Below, piece after piece: positions 1 through 6,355 of a DNA stretch of 9,940 nucleotides (positions are counted from its first letter, which is position 1; each line of letters begins with the position of its first letter). The stretch covers positions 1 through 9,940 of the forward strand of contig CAZAPG010000090.1 of assembly GCA_964486935.1 (NCBI GenBank), in the 5' to 3' direction. The notes under the pieces are model-generated. The model had not been told where the DNA came from and did not search any database. It worked only from the letters and a program-made list of their open reading frames with translations. This DNA comes from CAZAPG01 sp964486935. GTDB taxonomy: Bacteria; Chloroflexota; Anaerolineae; 4572-78; J111. The position numbers and the translations under genes are program-made.

Positions 1-224
1 GGCGTCCCGCTGTCATGAGACACTGTCCCGCCCCAGCCGGGAATTTTGTCCTGCCGGCCGCAATGTAACAGGGCTAACAGAGGCCCAATCTTGTTGCAGC
101 CGTAATAACCAGAGTTCGATAATTGGACAGGACCTTCGGCAAGATTAACAGGATTTCTGCCTGTATTTCATCTTGTAAATCCTGTTAATCTTGTCCATTT
201 TAGCAATTTCCGAACTGAGGTTAA
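1..224. other. Intergenic region left of the first regulator
   Basis: No gene is visible on either strand. The stretch holds a short dyad TGTC-ATGA-GACA at 11-22, a short direct repeat (GTCCCGC at 4-10 and 25-31) and the long inverted repeat listed separately at 140-193. A frame open from base 2 to about 148 has no start codon or ribosome binding site, and I regard it as chance. Confidence 0.5.
140..193. repeat. 17-bp perfect inverted repeat with 9-bp sub-repeats
   Basis: The arms 140-156 (CAAGATTAACAGGATTT) and 177-193 are exact reverse complements separated by 20 bases. The right side is also built of three near-identical 9-mers in tandem: ATCTTGTAA (170-178), ATCCTGTTA (179-187) and ATCTTGTCC (188-196). 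There is no T-run after either arm, so it is not an intrinsic terminator for a gene outside the window. From memory, similar AATCCTGTTAATC strings occur as dispersed intergenic repeats in several phyla, so a REP-like element is the likeliest reading. Copy number cannot be judged from one window. Confidence 0.7.
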
Positions 225-253
225 TAGACAACCCCTTCCAAATGGAGTAAAAT
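225..253 (+). promoter_or_regulatory. Predicted sigma70-type promoter of the first LAL regulator
   Basis: A -35 box TAGACA (225-230, 5 of 6 to TTGACA) and a -10 box TAAAAT (248-253, 5 of 6 to TATAAT) are separated by the ideal 17 bases. Transcription would start near 260, leaving a leader of about 33 bases before the ATG at 293. It lies 31 bases after the 140-193 palindrome. The 18-bp dyad seen at the cassette promoters is absent here. Confidence 0.6.
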
Positions 254-292
254 GACGGTGTACTCTATCGGCGTGATGATGAGGCTACCCCA

Positions 293-3055
293 ATGGTTAC
301 ACCCGCGCCCGGGTTGGTCTACACCAAACTATATCCTCCTCGCCTCCCAGAAGATATTATTTCTCGCCAGCGGCTATTAACCACGTTGTACCAGGTAACG
401 CTGTCTCATCCCGTTACATTGCTCTCCGCTCCGGCCGGTTATGGCAAAACCACTCTGCTGGCGGCATTGCCCTCACTCTCTCCTGATTTAGCCCTTACCT
501 GGCTCTCGCTGGATCATGATGACAATGATTTCAATCGTTTTTTATCGGGCTGTATTGCTGCGTTGCAACGCCTGGCTCCGGCGTGCGGCGTTATAACCCA
601 ATCGCTTTTGAGCGACCCGGCCGGCCTGGGCGAGGCCGAATCTCCCGCCGACAGAGCCAGACGCTTGACCGGAATTCTGATCAACGAAATTCTGGCCGAA
701 TTACCGGCCCCGTTTGTGCTGGTATTGGATGACCTACACATCCTTACCGAGTCGCTCATTTACCTGGCCCTGGAATACCTGCTGGAACATCTGCCTCCCA
801 CCATGCACCTGGTTGTGGCTACCCGCTCCGATCCGCCGCTGGCCCTGGCCCGGCTGAAAGCGCGGGGCCAACTGGCCGAGTTTCGCCTGGCCGACCTGCG
901 CTTTACCAATGAAGAGGCCCAGAATTTCCTGAACGACAATTTAAATCTTGATTTACCCGCCGCCGAAATCATCAGGTTACAGGCCCGCACCGAAGGCTGG
1001 GCCGCCGGGTTGCGCTTGTTAGGCGGTTCGCTGGCCGGTTTGACCGCCCCCGACGACCGGGCGGTTTTCATTAACCGGCTGGCCCAAACCGAGCGTTATC
1101 TGTTTGATTTTTTGGCCGACGAAGTTCTGCGCCGGCAAGAACCAATCCTGCAAACCTTTTTGCTGGAAACCGCTATCCTGCCGGAACTGACCCCAACCCT
1201 GTGCCGCGCCGTTACCGGTCGCCAGGATGCGGTTGAATTGCTGGAAGAACTTTATCGCCGCAACCTGTTTTTGATAACCATTGAGGATGTAACCGGGCCG
1301 GGTGACGCGCTGACCTATCGCTACCACGCCCTGTTTGCCGAGTTTTTACGCCGCAAGTTAAGCCGCGACATACCGGAACAGGTTACTGAATTGCATTGCC
1401 GGGCCGCCTCAGCCGAAACAATCCCCGGCCGGCGGCTGGCCCATTATCTGGCCGCCGAAATGTGGTCTGAAGCGGCCCAACTGGTGGAGCAAGTTAGCCC
1501 GCAACTCCTGGAACAGGCCGGGTTCGACACGCTCCGCAACTGGATTCAAGCCTTGCCCGCTGACCTGGTCGCGGCCCGACCCCGGTTACTCTACTTGTTG
1601 GGGGTGTGTGCCTGGCGGCGCTGGGAACTGGACACCAGCCGGATGTTGTTAGAACAAGCCCTTTCCGGTTTTGAAGCGAAAGGTGACGCCGAGGGAACCG
1701 CAGAAGCCCTGGCCCATCTGGCGCATTGCCTGGCCTTGAGCGGTGATTTTGCAGCAACCGGCGAGGCTATCCGGCGGGCGCTGGAATATCCGGGCTTGCC
1801 TTACGACAGCCAGGCTCAATTACTGTTGATGAAGGCCAACCAGGCCATGGCCCAGGGTAACTGGCCTCAAACCATCCGCGATATTGACGCCGCCCTGGCT
1901 GTTGCCGCCGCCTCCAGCGACCTGCAAACCCTCAATGTCGTGGCCAATAACTTTACCGGCCCCTTTACGGTGTTACCCGGCGGCCTGGAACGGGCCGAGC
2001 GACTCTGGCAACTCCTCGACTCGCGCAGCCGGGGACAGAGTTTGCCGTTGCAGGCGGCGGCGCACGGCTTGCTGGCCCTCATCCACCTGTGGCGGGGGCG
2101 CTGGTCACAGGCATTAACCTCGGCTGACCAGGCCATTGCCCTCAGCCAGCAATTTGGGGGCGGCTTGTGGATGAACGCTTCGCTGGGGGCGTTGCAGCCT
2201 ATCTGTCACGCCCTTCAGGGAGACATCGTTACTGCCGACCGGCTCTTTGCCGACCTTTTTGGAAAATTGGCCCATCCCGCGGCCAGCCGGATTGCTGCCA
2301 CGTTTAAACCCGGTTTTCTATTCTGGCAGGGACGGGTTTGCTGGCTGCAAGCCTGGGGCAATCCTGATCAAAGTGGCCATTTGTCAAAAGCGCAGGCCAT
2401 TTACGGCCAATTAGAAGCGTTGGCCGGTCCTCAAGAGTGGCCCTTTGCCCCGGCTTTGCGGGCGATGCTGGGCGCATTGTTGGCGCTGGCTGAAGGTCAA
2501 CCGGCGCAGGCCGAACAACTGTTAGGCCAGGCTGTCGAAATTCAGGACAGGTTGCGCTTTACGGTTTTGTTCAGCAATACCCGCGTGTTGCTGGCTTATC
2601 TTCATCTACACCAGGGGCGTCAGGCCGAGGCTTTGGCCGGTTTAGCTCCGGTGCTGGCCGAATATGAGCAGCAAAATACGCCCGGCTTAATGATGTGGGA
2701 AGGAAGTCCGGTGGTGGTTCCGTTGCTGCGGCTGGCCGTTGAGCGGGAATGCCACGCCGCTTTTGCCGGTCGTGTTTTGAACCTCCTGGGCGAGTCCATC
2801 GCTGTGCCTCCATTCCCGGCTGATTTAGCCTCACCATCAGCCAGGTCTATCCCCGAGACCGGGACAACGTTGACCCAACGCGAAGTTGAAGTGCTGCGGC
2901 TGCTGGCTACCGGGGCCAGCAATCCGGCCATTGCCCAGGAACTGATCATTAGCCCGCACACGGTTAAACGCCACCTGGACAACATTTTTGCCAAACTGAA
3001 TGTCTCCTCCCGCACCGAGGCCACCCTTCGCGCCCGCGATTTGGGCCTGATTTAG
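293..3055 (+). CDS. LuxR-family, MalT-like (LAL) ATP-dependent transcriptional regulator
   Basis: This is a 920-residue cytoplasmic transcription activator of the MalT/LAL class (STAND ATPase family), close to the roughly 900 residues of E. coli MalT. The N-terminal NTPase carries a Walker A motif APAGYGKTT (residues 46-54) and a Walker B motif FVLVLDDLH (141-149). It is followed by the family signature ATRSDPPLALARLKARGQL starting at residue 176. Residues of about 380-800 are an Ala/Leu-rich helical, TPR-like sensor region. A complete LuxR helix-turn-helix fills 860-920 (LTQREVEVLRLLATG, then TVKRHLDNIFAKL). In this family ATP and an inducer bound by the helical domain drive oligomerisation and DNA binding; the inducer here is unknown. 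The start is supported by GATGAGG at 278-284, 8 bases before the ATG. The gene faces a paralogue (7039-9759) across the cassette it may control. No damage is seen. Confidence 0.93.
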   Translation: MVTPAPGLVYTKLYPPRLPEDIISRQRLLTTLYQVTLSHPVTLLSAPAGYGKTTLLAALPSLSPDLALTWLSLDHDDNDFNRFLSGCIAALQRLAPACGVITQSLLSDPAGLGEAESPADRARRLTGILINEILAELPAPFVLVLDDLHILTESLIYLALEYLLEHLPPTMHLVVATRSDPPLALARLKARGQLAEFRLADLRFTNEEAQNFLNDNLNLDLPAAEIIRLQARTEGWAAGLRLLGGSLAGLTAPDDRAVFINRLAQTERYLFDFLADEVLRRQEPILQTFLLETAILPELTPTLCRAVTGRQDAVELLEELYRRNLFLITIEDVTGPGDALTYRYHALFAEFLRRKLSRDIPEQVTELHCRAASAETIPGRRLAHYLAAEMWSEAAQLVEQVSPQLLEQAGFDTLRNWIQALPADLVAARPRLLYLLGVCAWRRWELDTSRMLLEQALSGFEAKGDAEGTAEALAHLAHCLALSGDFAATGEAIRRALEYPGLPYDSQAQLLLMKANQAMAQGNWPQTIRDIDAALAVAAASSDLQTLNVVANNFTGPFTVLPGGLERAERLWQLLDSRSRGQSLPLQAAAHGLLALIHLWRGRWSQALTSADQAIALSQQFGGGLWMNASLGALQPICHALQGDIVTADRLFADLFGKLAHPAASRIAATFKPGFLFWQGRVCWLQAWGNPDQSGHLSKAQAIYGQLEALAGPQEWPFAPALRAMLGALLALAEGQPAQAEQLLGQAVEIQDRLRFTVLFSNTRVLLAYLHLHQGRQAEALAGLAPVLAEYEQQNTPGLMMWEGSPVVVPLLRLAVERECHAAFAGRVLNLLGESIAVPPFPADLASPSARSIPETGTTLTQREVEVLRLLATGASNPAIAQELIISPHTVKRHLDNIFAKLNVSSRTEATLRARDLGLI

Positions 3056-3057
3056 CC

Positions 3058-3084
3058 GAACAGCGCGGTTGTTCCTCTCTTTTT
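3058..3084 (+). terminator. Probable weak intrinsic terminator of the first regulator
   Basis: A short stem GAACA (3058-3062) / TGTTC (3070-3074), extendable by a G-T pair, starts two bases after the TAG stop and is followed by CTCTCTTTTT (3075-3084). The stem is short and the loop is 5 bases, so efficiency would be modest. Confidence 0.45.
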
Positions 3085-3116
3085 AACCACTCTGGTGCGC
3101 CATCACCCGGCCGGGC

Positions 3117-3134
3117 ATGGCCCGATTGGGCCAT
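3117..3134. promoter_or_regulatory. Distal 18-bp operator dyad of the CPBP gene promoter
   Basis: ATGGCCC-GATT-GGGCCAT is a perfect 7+7 inverted repeat with a 4-base centre. Its reverse complement differs by one base from the dyad at 4238-4255. It is centred about 88 bp before the expected start of transcription, 44 bp upstream of the second dyad. A perfect palindrome CCCGGCCGGG lies just before it at 3106-3115. Binding of a dimeric regulator is inferred from repetition and placement. Confidence 0.65.
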
Positions 3135-3160
3135 ATCGCGCCGCATAAATCGCCCGCCAA

Positions 3161-3178
3161 ATGACCTGACCAGGTGAT
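3161..3178. promoter_or_regulatory. Proximal operator dyad of the CPBP gene promoter (diverged copy)
   Basis: ATGACCTG-AC-CAGGTGAT is an 8+8 inverted repeat with one mismatch. It matches the dyad at 4238-4255 at 12 of 18 positions, including the invariant AT...CC...GG...AT frame. It is centred 31.5 bases before the -10 box, the same distance as in the cupin promoter. On its own it would be a weak call; its position makes it credible. Confidence 0.5.
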
Positions 3179-3206
3179 GATTTACCCTGCCCGCTTGCCG
3201 TATACT
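3177..3206 (+). promoter_or_regulatory. Predicted regulated promoter of the CPBP-family gene
   Basis: A -10 box TATACT (3201-3206) is preceded after 18 bases by a poor -35, ATGATT (3177-3182), which overlaps the end of the proximal dyad by two bases. Transcription would start near 3213, giving a leader of about 77 bases that contains a small dyad GGGTA-T-TACCC (3229-3239). A weak -35 joined to an upstream dyad is typical of activator-dependent promoters. Confidence 0.55.
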
Positions 3207-3289
3207 CAACCCTGAAAATTTGCGGGTTGGGTATTACCCGGCCCGGTACGTCAAACTAAAAAGTCCAAAATAAAAAAGGAGAAAAAACT

Positions 3290-4210
3290 ATGTCTGCTGT
3301 TATGTCTTTGGTCAACCGGGTTGAAGTTTCCATTCGGCGCGAAATTGCCACATTCTTATTGCTTACCTTTGCCCTGGCCTGGGGCTGCCAGATTGCAGCC
3401 ATCGCTATGGGTGTCGATTTTAACCAGCTTGACTCTAGCCCGCCTCTTGTCTGGCTGATGTTGATAGGCACAGCCTGGGCGCCCGGCCTGGCGGCCTTGG
3501 CTACCCGGCTGATGTATTACCATAACCTGCGGGGGATGGGTTGGCGGCTGGCTCAACCGCGCTACTGGGTGTTGGGCGCGGGGTTGATGCTGCTGTTCAT
3601 AGCGCTGGGCTACATCGTGCCCTGGCTTTTAAGCCCCGGCAGTTTTGCTCCATTTCAGGTAATGGATGAGGCCAGCGGAATGTTGGGGCAAGGCTGGGCT
3701 TCAGATGGCGTTATTGTGCTGGTTTATCTGGTGCTCAACGCGCTCATGCTCTTGCTGCCTATCGGTTTTTTTGCCCTGGGCGAGGAGCTTGGCTGGAGCG
3801 GGTTGCTGTCGCCGCAACTGGCCCGACTGACCACCTTTGGCGCTACGGCGCTGATTACCGGCATCATTTGGACGCTTTACCATTTCCCGCTGATGCTGTA
3901 TGGCGGTTACACCCAGGGTGTTCCCTTGTGGTATGGGCTGCTGGTTAATTCGATGGTGTTGGTAGCCGGTGCTTTCATGCTGGTCTGGCTGCGCTTGAAG
4001 TCGGGCAGCATTTGGCCCGGCGTTTTGGCGCACGCCCTGTGGAACATTTTTATGTTTTATCTCTTTGAGCCGATTACCCAAACGACTCCACTGACCATGT
4101 ACCTGGTTGGCGAGAAGGGCGCGGTCACGGCAGTGGTGATGGTTGGCTCGGCGCTGCTGTTCTGGCGATTGGGGCGCTCGTTGGGCCGGACAACCGCTGA
4201 GCGTGGTTAA
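3290..4210 (+). CDS. CPBP-family intramembrane protein (Abi/Rce1-like glutamic protease fold)
   Basis: A 306-residue, very hydrophobic protein with about eight predicted membrane spans (roughly 21-41, 51-73, 92-114, 140-164, 183-206, 213-236, 241-260 and 278-295). It belongs to the CPBP family (type II CAAX endopeptidase, bacteriocin-protection related), whose members cleave or act inside the membrane; its substrate is unknown. All three family motifs are placed correctly: EELGWSG (E165, E166), WTLYH (H198) and HALWN (H248, N252). The usual EExxxR motif reads EExxxS because residue 170 is Ser, while the glutamates and histidines remain. The start is supported by AAGGAG (3276-3281), 8 bases before the ATG; Met5 is a less likely alternative. 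It has its own promoter with two operator dyads and no clear terminator before the next promoter. Confidence 0.88.
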   Translation: MSAVMSLVNRVEVSIRREIATFLLLTFALAWGCQIAAIAMGVDFNQLDSSPPLVWLMLIGTAWAPGLAALATRLMYYHNLRGMGWRLAQPRYWVLGAGLMLLFIALGYIVPWLLSPGSFAPFQVMDEASGMLGQGWASDGVIVLVYLVLNALMLLLPIGFFALGEELGWSGLLSPQLARLTTFGATALITGIIWTLYHFPLMLYGGYTQGVPLWYGLLVNSMVLVAGAFMLVWLRLKSGSIWPGVLAHALWNIFMFYLFEPITQTTPLTMYLVGEKGAVTAVVMVGSALLFWRLGRSLGRTTAERG

Positions 4211-4237
4211 CTTTATAAAATCCCCCTTTTACACCGT

Positions 4238-4255
4238 ATGGCCCAACCGGGCCAT
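4238..4255. promoter_or_regulatory. Distal 18-bp operator dyad of the cytochrome operon
   Basis: ATGGCCC-AACC-GGGCCAT is a perfect 7+7 inverted repeat. It lies 46 bp upstream of a second copy (4284-4301) and is centred about 88 bp before the predicted start of transcription, mirroring the distal dyad at 3117-3134. Confidence 0.7.
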
Positions 4256-4283
4256 GTCCGGCCTCTCTGCTTGATGGCTCAAA

Positions 4284-4301
4284 TTGGCCCAACCGGGCGA
4301 T
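4284..4301. promoter_or_regulatory. Proximal 18-bp operator dyad of the cytochrome operon
   Basis: TTGGCCC-AACC-GGGCGAT matches the distal copy at 16 of 18 positions, including an identical centre. It touches the -35 box and is centred 30.5 bases before the -10, where class II activators such as LuxR-type proteins usually sit. Confidence 0.68.
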
Positions 4302-4328
4302 GAGACCACCCACGTTTGTGGCTATACT
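4300..4328 (+). promoter_or_regulatory. Predicted regulated promoter of the cytochrome c / PNPOx operon
   Basis: ATGAGA (4300-4305, 4 of 6 to TTGACA), a 17-base spacer and TATACT (4323-4328). The expected start near 4335 leaves a leader of about 53 bases before the GTG start. The -35 overlaps the proximal dyad. Confidence 0.6.
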
Positions 4329-4387
4329 TGGCTCAAAATAAAACTGCGCCGGGCGAAACCATCCCCCGGCTTATAAGGAGATAACCT

Positions 4388-5296
4388 GTGAAAACGTTAC
4401 TTAAATGGTTTGGTCTGGGTTTGGCCGGATTAATCAGCCTGCTGGTAATGGCGGTAGTGGCAATATACCTGCTCAGTATGCTGCAGATGAACAAAACTTA
4501 CACCATTCAGCCCCAGCCGGTAACACTGCCCAACGATGTCGCCGCTATTGCCGAGGGGCAGCGCCAATACACCACCCGGGCCTGCATTGATTGCCACGGC
4601 CCGGATGGGGCCGGAACGTTAGTTGTTGACGACCCGCTTTTTGGCCGCATCAGCGGCAGTAATTTAACCCCCGGCGTGGGCGGCATCGGCCAGAACTACA
4701 GCAATCTGGACTGGGTGCGGGCCATCCGGCATGGGGTGAACCCCAATGGCCGGCCCTTGCTGATTATGCCTTCGCACGAGTACAACCCGTTGAATGATGA
4801 TGATCTGGGCGCAATCATTGCCTACCTCAAAAGCCTGCCTCCGGTAGACCATACCCCGCCTGCCAATTCGGTTGGCCCTCTGGGGCGAATGTTGCTGGTC
4901 ACTGACCTGGTGGCCGTGTTGCCGGCCAAACAGATTGACCACACCGCGCCGCGTCCGGCCAGCGTGGCGCGAGGCGTAACCGTAGAATACGGAAAGTACG
5001 TATCGCAGACGTGTACCGGCTGTCACGGTTCGGGACTATCGGGTGGGCCAATTCCAGGTATGCCGCCGGAACCGCCGCTGCCTCGCAACCTCACCCCGGA
5101 TTCAGCCACCGGCCTGGGTACCTGGAGCGAGCAGGATTTCATTGCAGCCATCCGTGAAGGCCGCCGGCCTGACGGCGCAATCCTTGATCCCAAAGCCATG
5201 CCCTGGCCCAGCTTCAGGCTGATGACCGATGAGGAATTGAGCGCCCTCTGGCTTTACCTGCAATCAATACCCGCTCAACCCTACGGCAACCGCTAG
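4388..5296 (+). CDS. Membrane-anchored di-heme cytochrome c
   Basis: A 302-residue c-type cytochrome with an uncleaved-looking N-terminal membrane anchor (about residues 10-32), which would place the rest outside the membrane. Two class I cytochrome domains follow in tandem. Heme 1 is bound by CIDCH (C66, C69, H70) with probable axial Met127 in LLIMPSHEY. Heme 2 is bound by CTGCH (C209, C212, H213) with probable axial Met271 in KAMPWPSF. The protein resembles the cytochrome subunits that take electrons from periplasmic dehydrogenases, which often have two or three hemes, but no dehydrogenase is nearby. Its electron donor and acceptor are unknown. The start is GTG, fixed by AAGGAG (4375-4380) 7 bases upstream. 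It is the first gene of a two-gene operon with the PNPOx-like gene. Confidence 0.92.
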   Translation: MKTLLKWFGLGLAGLISLLVMAVVAIYLLSMLQMNKTYTIQPQPVTLPNDVAAIAEGQRQYTTRACIDCHGPDGAGTLVVDDPLFGRISGSNLTPGVGGIGQNYSNLDWVRAIRHGVNPNGRPLLIMPSHEYNPLNDDDLGAIIAYLKSLPPVDHTPPANSVGPLGRMLLVTDLVAVLPAKQIDHTAPRPASVARGVTVEYGKYVSQTCTGCHGSGLSGGPIPGMPPEPPLPRNLTPDSATGLGTWSEQDFIAAIREGRRPDGAILDPKAMPWPSFRLMTDEELSALWLYLQSIPAQPYGNR

Positions 5297-5305
5297 GCAT
5301 GGCTT

Positions 5306-5686
5306 ATGCAAGAGCGTCTGCGTGACCAAATAGGCCAATATCTGGCCGAAAACCGGGTGGCGACGCTGTGTGCCGGCAATTCGGTGGGCAGTTGCAGCAG
5401 CCTGGTCACCTATGATAGCAGGGGGCTGATCCTGGAATGTTGGCTGCCGCGCTGGGCCGACACGCTGTACTTTCTGGAACAGCAGCCACAGGTTGCGCTG
5501 GTAATTCCGCTGGGCGACCAGAGCCGGGGATTGCGGTGGTTGCACTATCAGGGCTGGGCTGAACTGATTCCGGCTACGGGTGAAGAAGACCTGTACCAGC
5601 GGGTGCGGATTGTCGCGCGTCGGATTGACTTGATTGATGAACAACAGGGGCCAGGTATCCGGGCCACCCTGGAAGGATTGGCCTGA
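5306..5686 (+). CDS. Pyridoxamine 5'-phosphate oxidase-family (FMN-binding split barrel) protein
   Basis: A 126-residue soluble protein with the pattern of small PNPOx-like split-barrel proteins. RVATLCAGNSVG (residues 17-28) forms the first strands, TLYFLEQQPQVALVIP (53-68) corresponds to the usual 'arN-L-P-Va-l-i' block, and RIDLIDEQQGPG (106-117) matches the C-terminal block typical of this subgroup. Members bind FMN, F420 or heme, and many are reductases of unknown substrate; cofactor use cannot be decided here. The ATG comes 9 bases after the cytochrome stop with only a weak TAGG-type ribosome site, so translational coupling is likely. An earlier ATG at 5299 runs into a stop within nine codons. 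The gene ends 21 bases before a strong terminator. Confidence 0.78.
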   Translation: MQERLRDQIGQYLAENRVATLCAGNSVGSCSSLVTYDSRGLILECWLPRWADTLYFLEQQPQVALVIPLGDQSRGLRWLHYQGWAELIPATGEEDLYQRVRIVARRIDLIDEQQGPGIRATLEGLA

Positions 5687-5707
5687 GTCGCAATACCCGC
5701 CCAGCGG

Positions 5708-5750
5708 AGACCCTAAGGGTTTTTGAAACCCTTAGGGTCTTTGTTTTGGC
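5708..5750 (+). terminator. Strong intrinsic terminator of the cytochrome / PNPOx operon
   Basis: A perfect 15-bp stem (AGACCCTAAGGGTTT, 5708-5722, with 5726-5740) encloses the 3-base loop TTG and is followed by TTTGTTTT (about 5740-5748). The T-run exists only for rightward transcription. Each arm is partly self-complementary (CCCTAAGGG), so the element could also be a member of a dispersed palindrome family. Confidence 0.85.
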
Positions 5751-5839
5751 CGCAATTCTGCCAGCCGCCGCCACAAGGCATTGTAGCGATGGCCGGCATC
5801 GTGTTGGGTGAGCAGGGTTTCGGCCTGGCTTAGCCAATG
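5732..5839 (-). pseudogene. Possible 3' relic of a degraded gene
   Basis: A leftward frame of 35 codons with amphipathic, protein-like composition (HWLSQAETLLTQHDAG, then HRYNALWRRLAELRPKQ) ends at a TAA inside the terminator arm. It is preceded directly by an in-frame stop at 5840-5842 and has no start codon or ribosome binding site, so it is not a functional gene as it stands. I do not recognise the family. It may be the truncated C-terminus of a lost gene or a chance open frame. Confidence 0.3.
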
Positions 5840-5914
5840 TTATATTTGCAATTGATTGCTCCGGCTCTTCTCTAATGCTCCCAAATATGAGAACACCTGA
5901 ATTTCGCCGGTGGT

Positions 5915-6232
5915 TTAGGCGGCTACGGGGATATTCCCGCGCGTAATTTCGGTGAGCGGTTGGTTAACCGCAAACCGCCTGGCCCGAATATCCTTGATGC
6001 CAAACGATTGCAACCGGGCGGTGTGCTCTTGCACATATCGCTCCGCCGAGGCTTCATCCTCGAACAGATAGATGCCGCCGGCTTCCTGAGTCTTGGGATT
6101 TTCGGTCCAGATTTTCCAAATCAATCCCGGGGTTTGGGCCAGTTGATAAGCCAGTTCCGTATAAGCGATGGCCATTTCATTGCCCCAGGGGCCGCTTACC
6201 GGAAAATCAAACTGCAATAAAGTGAGTGCCAT
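5915..6232 (-). CDS. ydhR: YdhR-family putative monooxygenase
   Basis: A 105-residue single-domain protein closely resembling E. coli YdhR (about 101 aa), a dimeric alpha/beta-barrel protein related to small cofactor-less mono-oxygenases. Its reaction is not established. Shared blocks, compared from memory, are PGLIWKIWTEN (residues 35-45), EAGGIYLFEDE (50-60) and HTARL (70-74), with VNQPLTEI near the end. The frame stays open 31 codons upstream, but the true start is the ATG at 6232: AGGAG lies at 6242-6246, 9 bases before it, and similarity begins there. It follows the cupin gene on the same strand after 123 bases that contain a large palindrome. It has no operator dyad of its own, so co-transcription with the cupin gene is likely. 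Confidence 0.88.
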   Translation of the reverse strand: MALTLLQFDFPVSGPWGNEMAIAYTELAYQLAQTPGLIWKIWTENPKTQEAGGIYLFEDEASAERYVQEHTARLQSFGIKDIRARRFAVNQPLTEITRGNIPVAA

Positions 6233-6275
6233 TGTTAGTTGCTCCTGTAAATAGATTGGTGTTTTAAGTTTCTTG

Positions 6276-6332
6276 GTTACGGGTAACGTGTGGCGTAAAG
6301 TGTGTTGCGTAATGTCACGCAACACGCTTTAC
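6276..6332. repeat. Pair of palindromes between the cupin and ydhR genes
   Basis: A 16-bp inverted repeat (6295-6310 with 6317-6332) has a single G-T mismatch and a 6-base loop AATGTC. Beside it is a small perfect dyad GTTAC-GG-GTAAC (6276-6287). The left arm contains GTGTTGCGT. There is no T-run for leftward transcription, so it is not a standard terminator. In the cupin-ydhR transcript it would fold into a strong hairpin that could stabilise the upstream message or reduce read-through. It may also belong to a dispersed repeat family. Confidence 0.7.
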
Positions 6333-6355
6333 AGTTCCACGAATTTTCAAAACTA

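Noticed and set aside
71..86. GGGC/GCCC pair before the first regulator as another operator copy
   Set aside because: The half-sites are in the opposite order (GGG first, CCC last) and the AT ends of the dyad are missing.
275..284. GATGATGAGG, 8 of 10 to the E. coli MalT box, before the first regulator
   Set aside because: It lies downstream of the predicted promoter and is placed as the ribosome binding site of the gene at 293.
3223..3240. Attenuator or riboswitch in the CPBP leader
   Set aside because: Only a 5-bp dyad is present, with no alternative pairing, T-run or known riboswitch core.
3701..4081. Leftward open frame inside the CPBP gene
   Set aside because: The translation is rich in Gln, His and Asn, as expected for the antisense of a hydrophobic membrane protein; there is no start signal.
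6233..6325. Upstream extension of ydhR to 6325
   Set aside because: It is encoded by the palindrome region and has no similarity to YdhR; the ATG at 6232 has AGGAG at the right distance.
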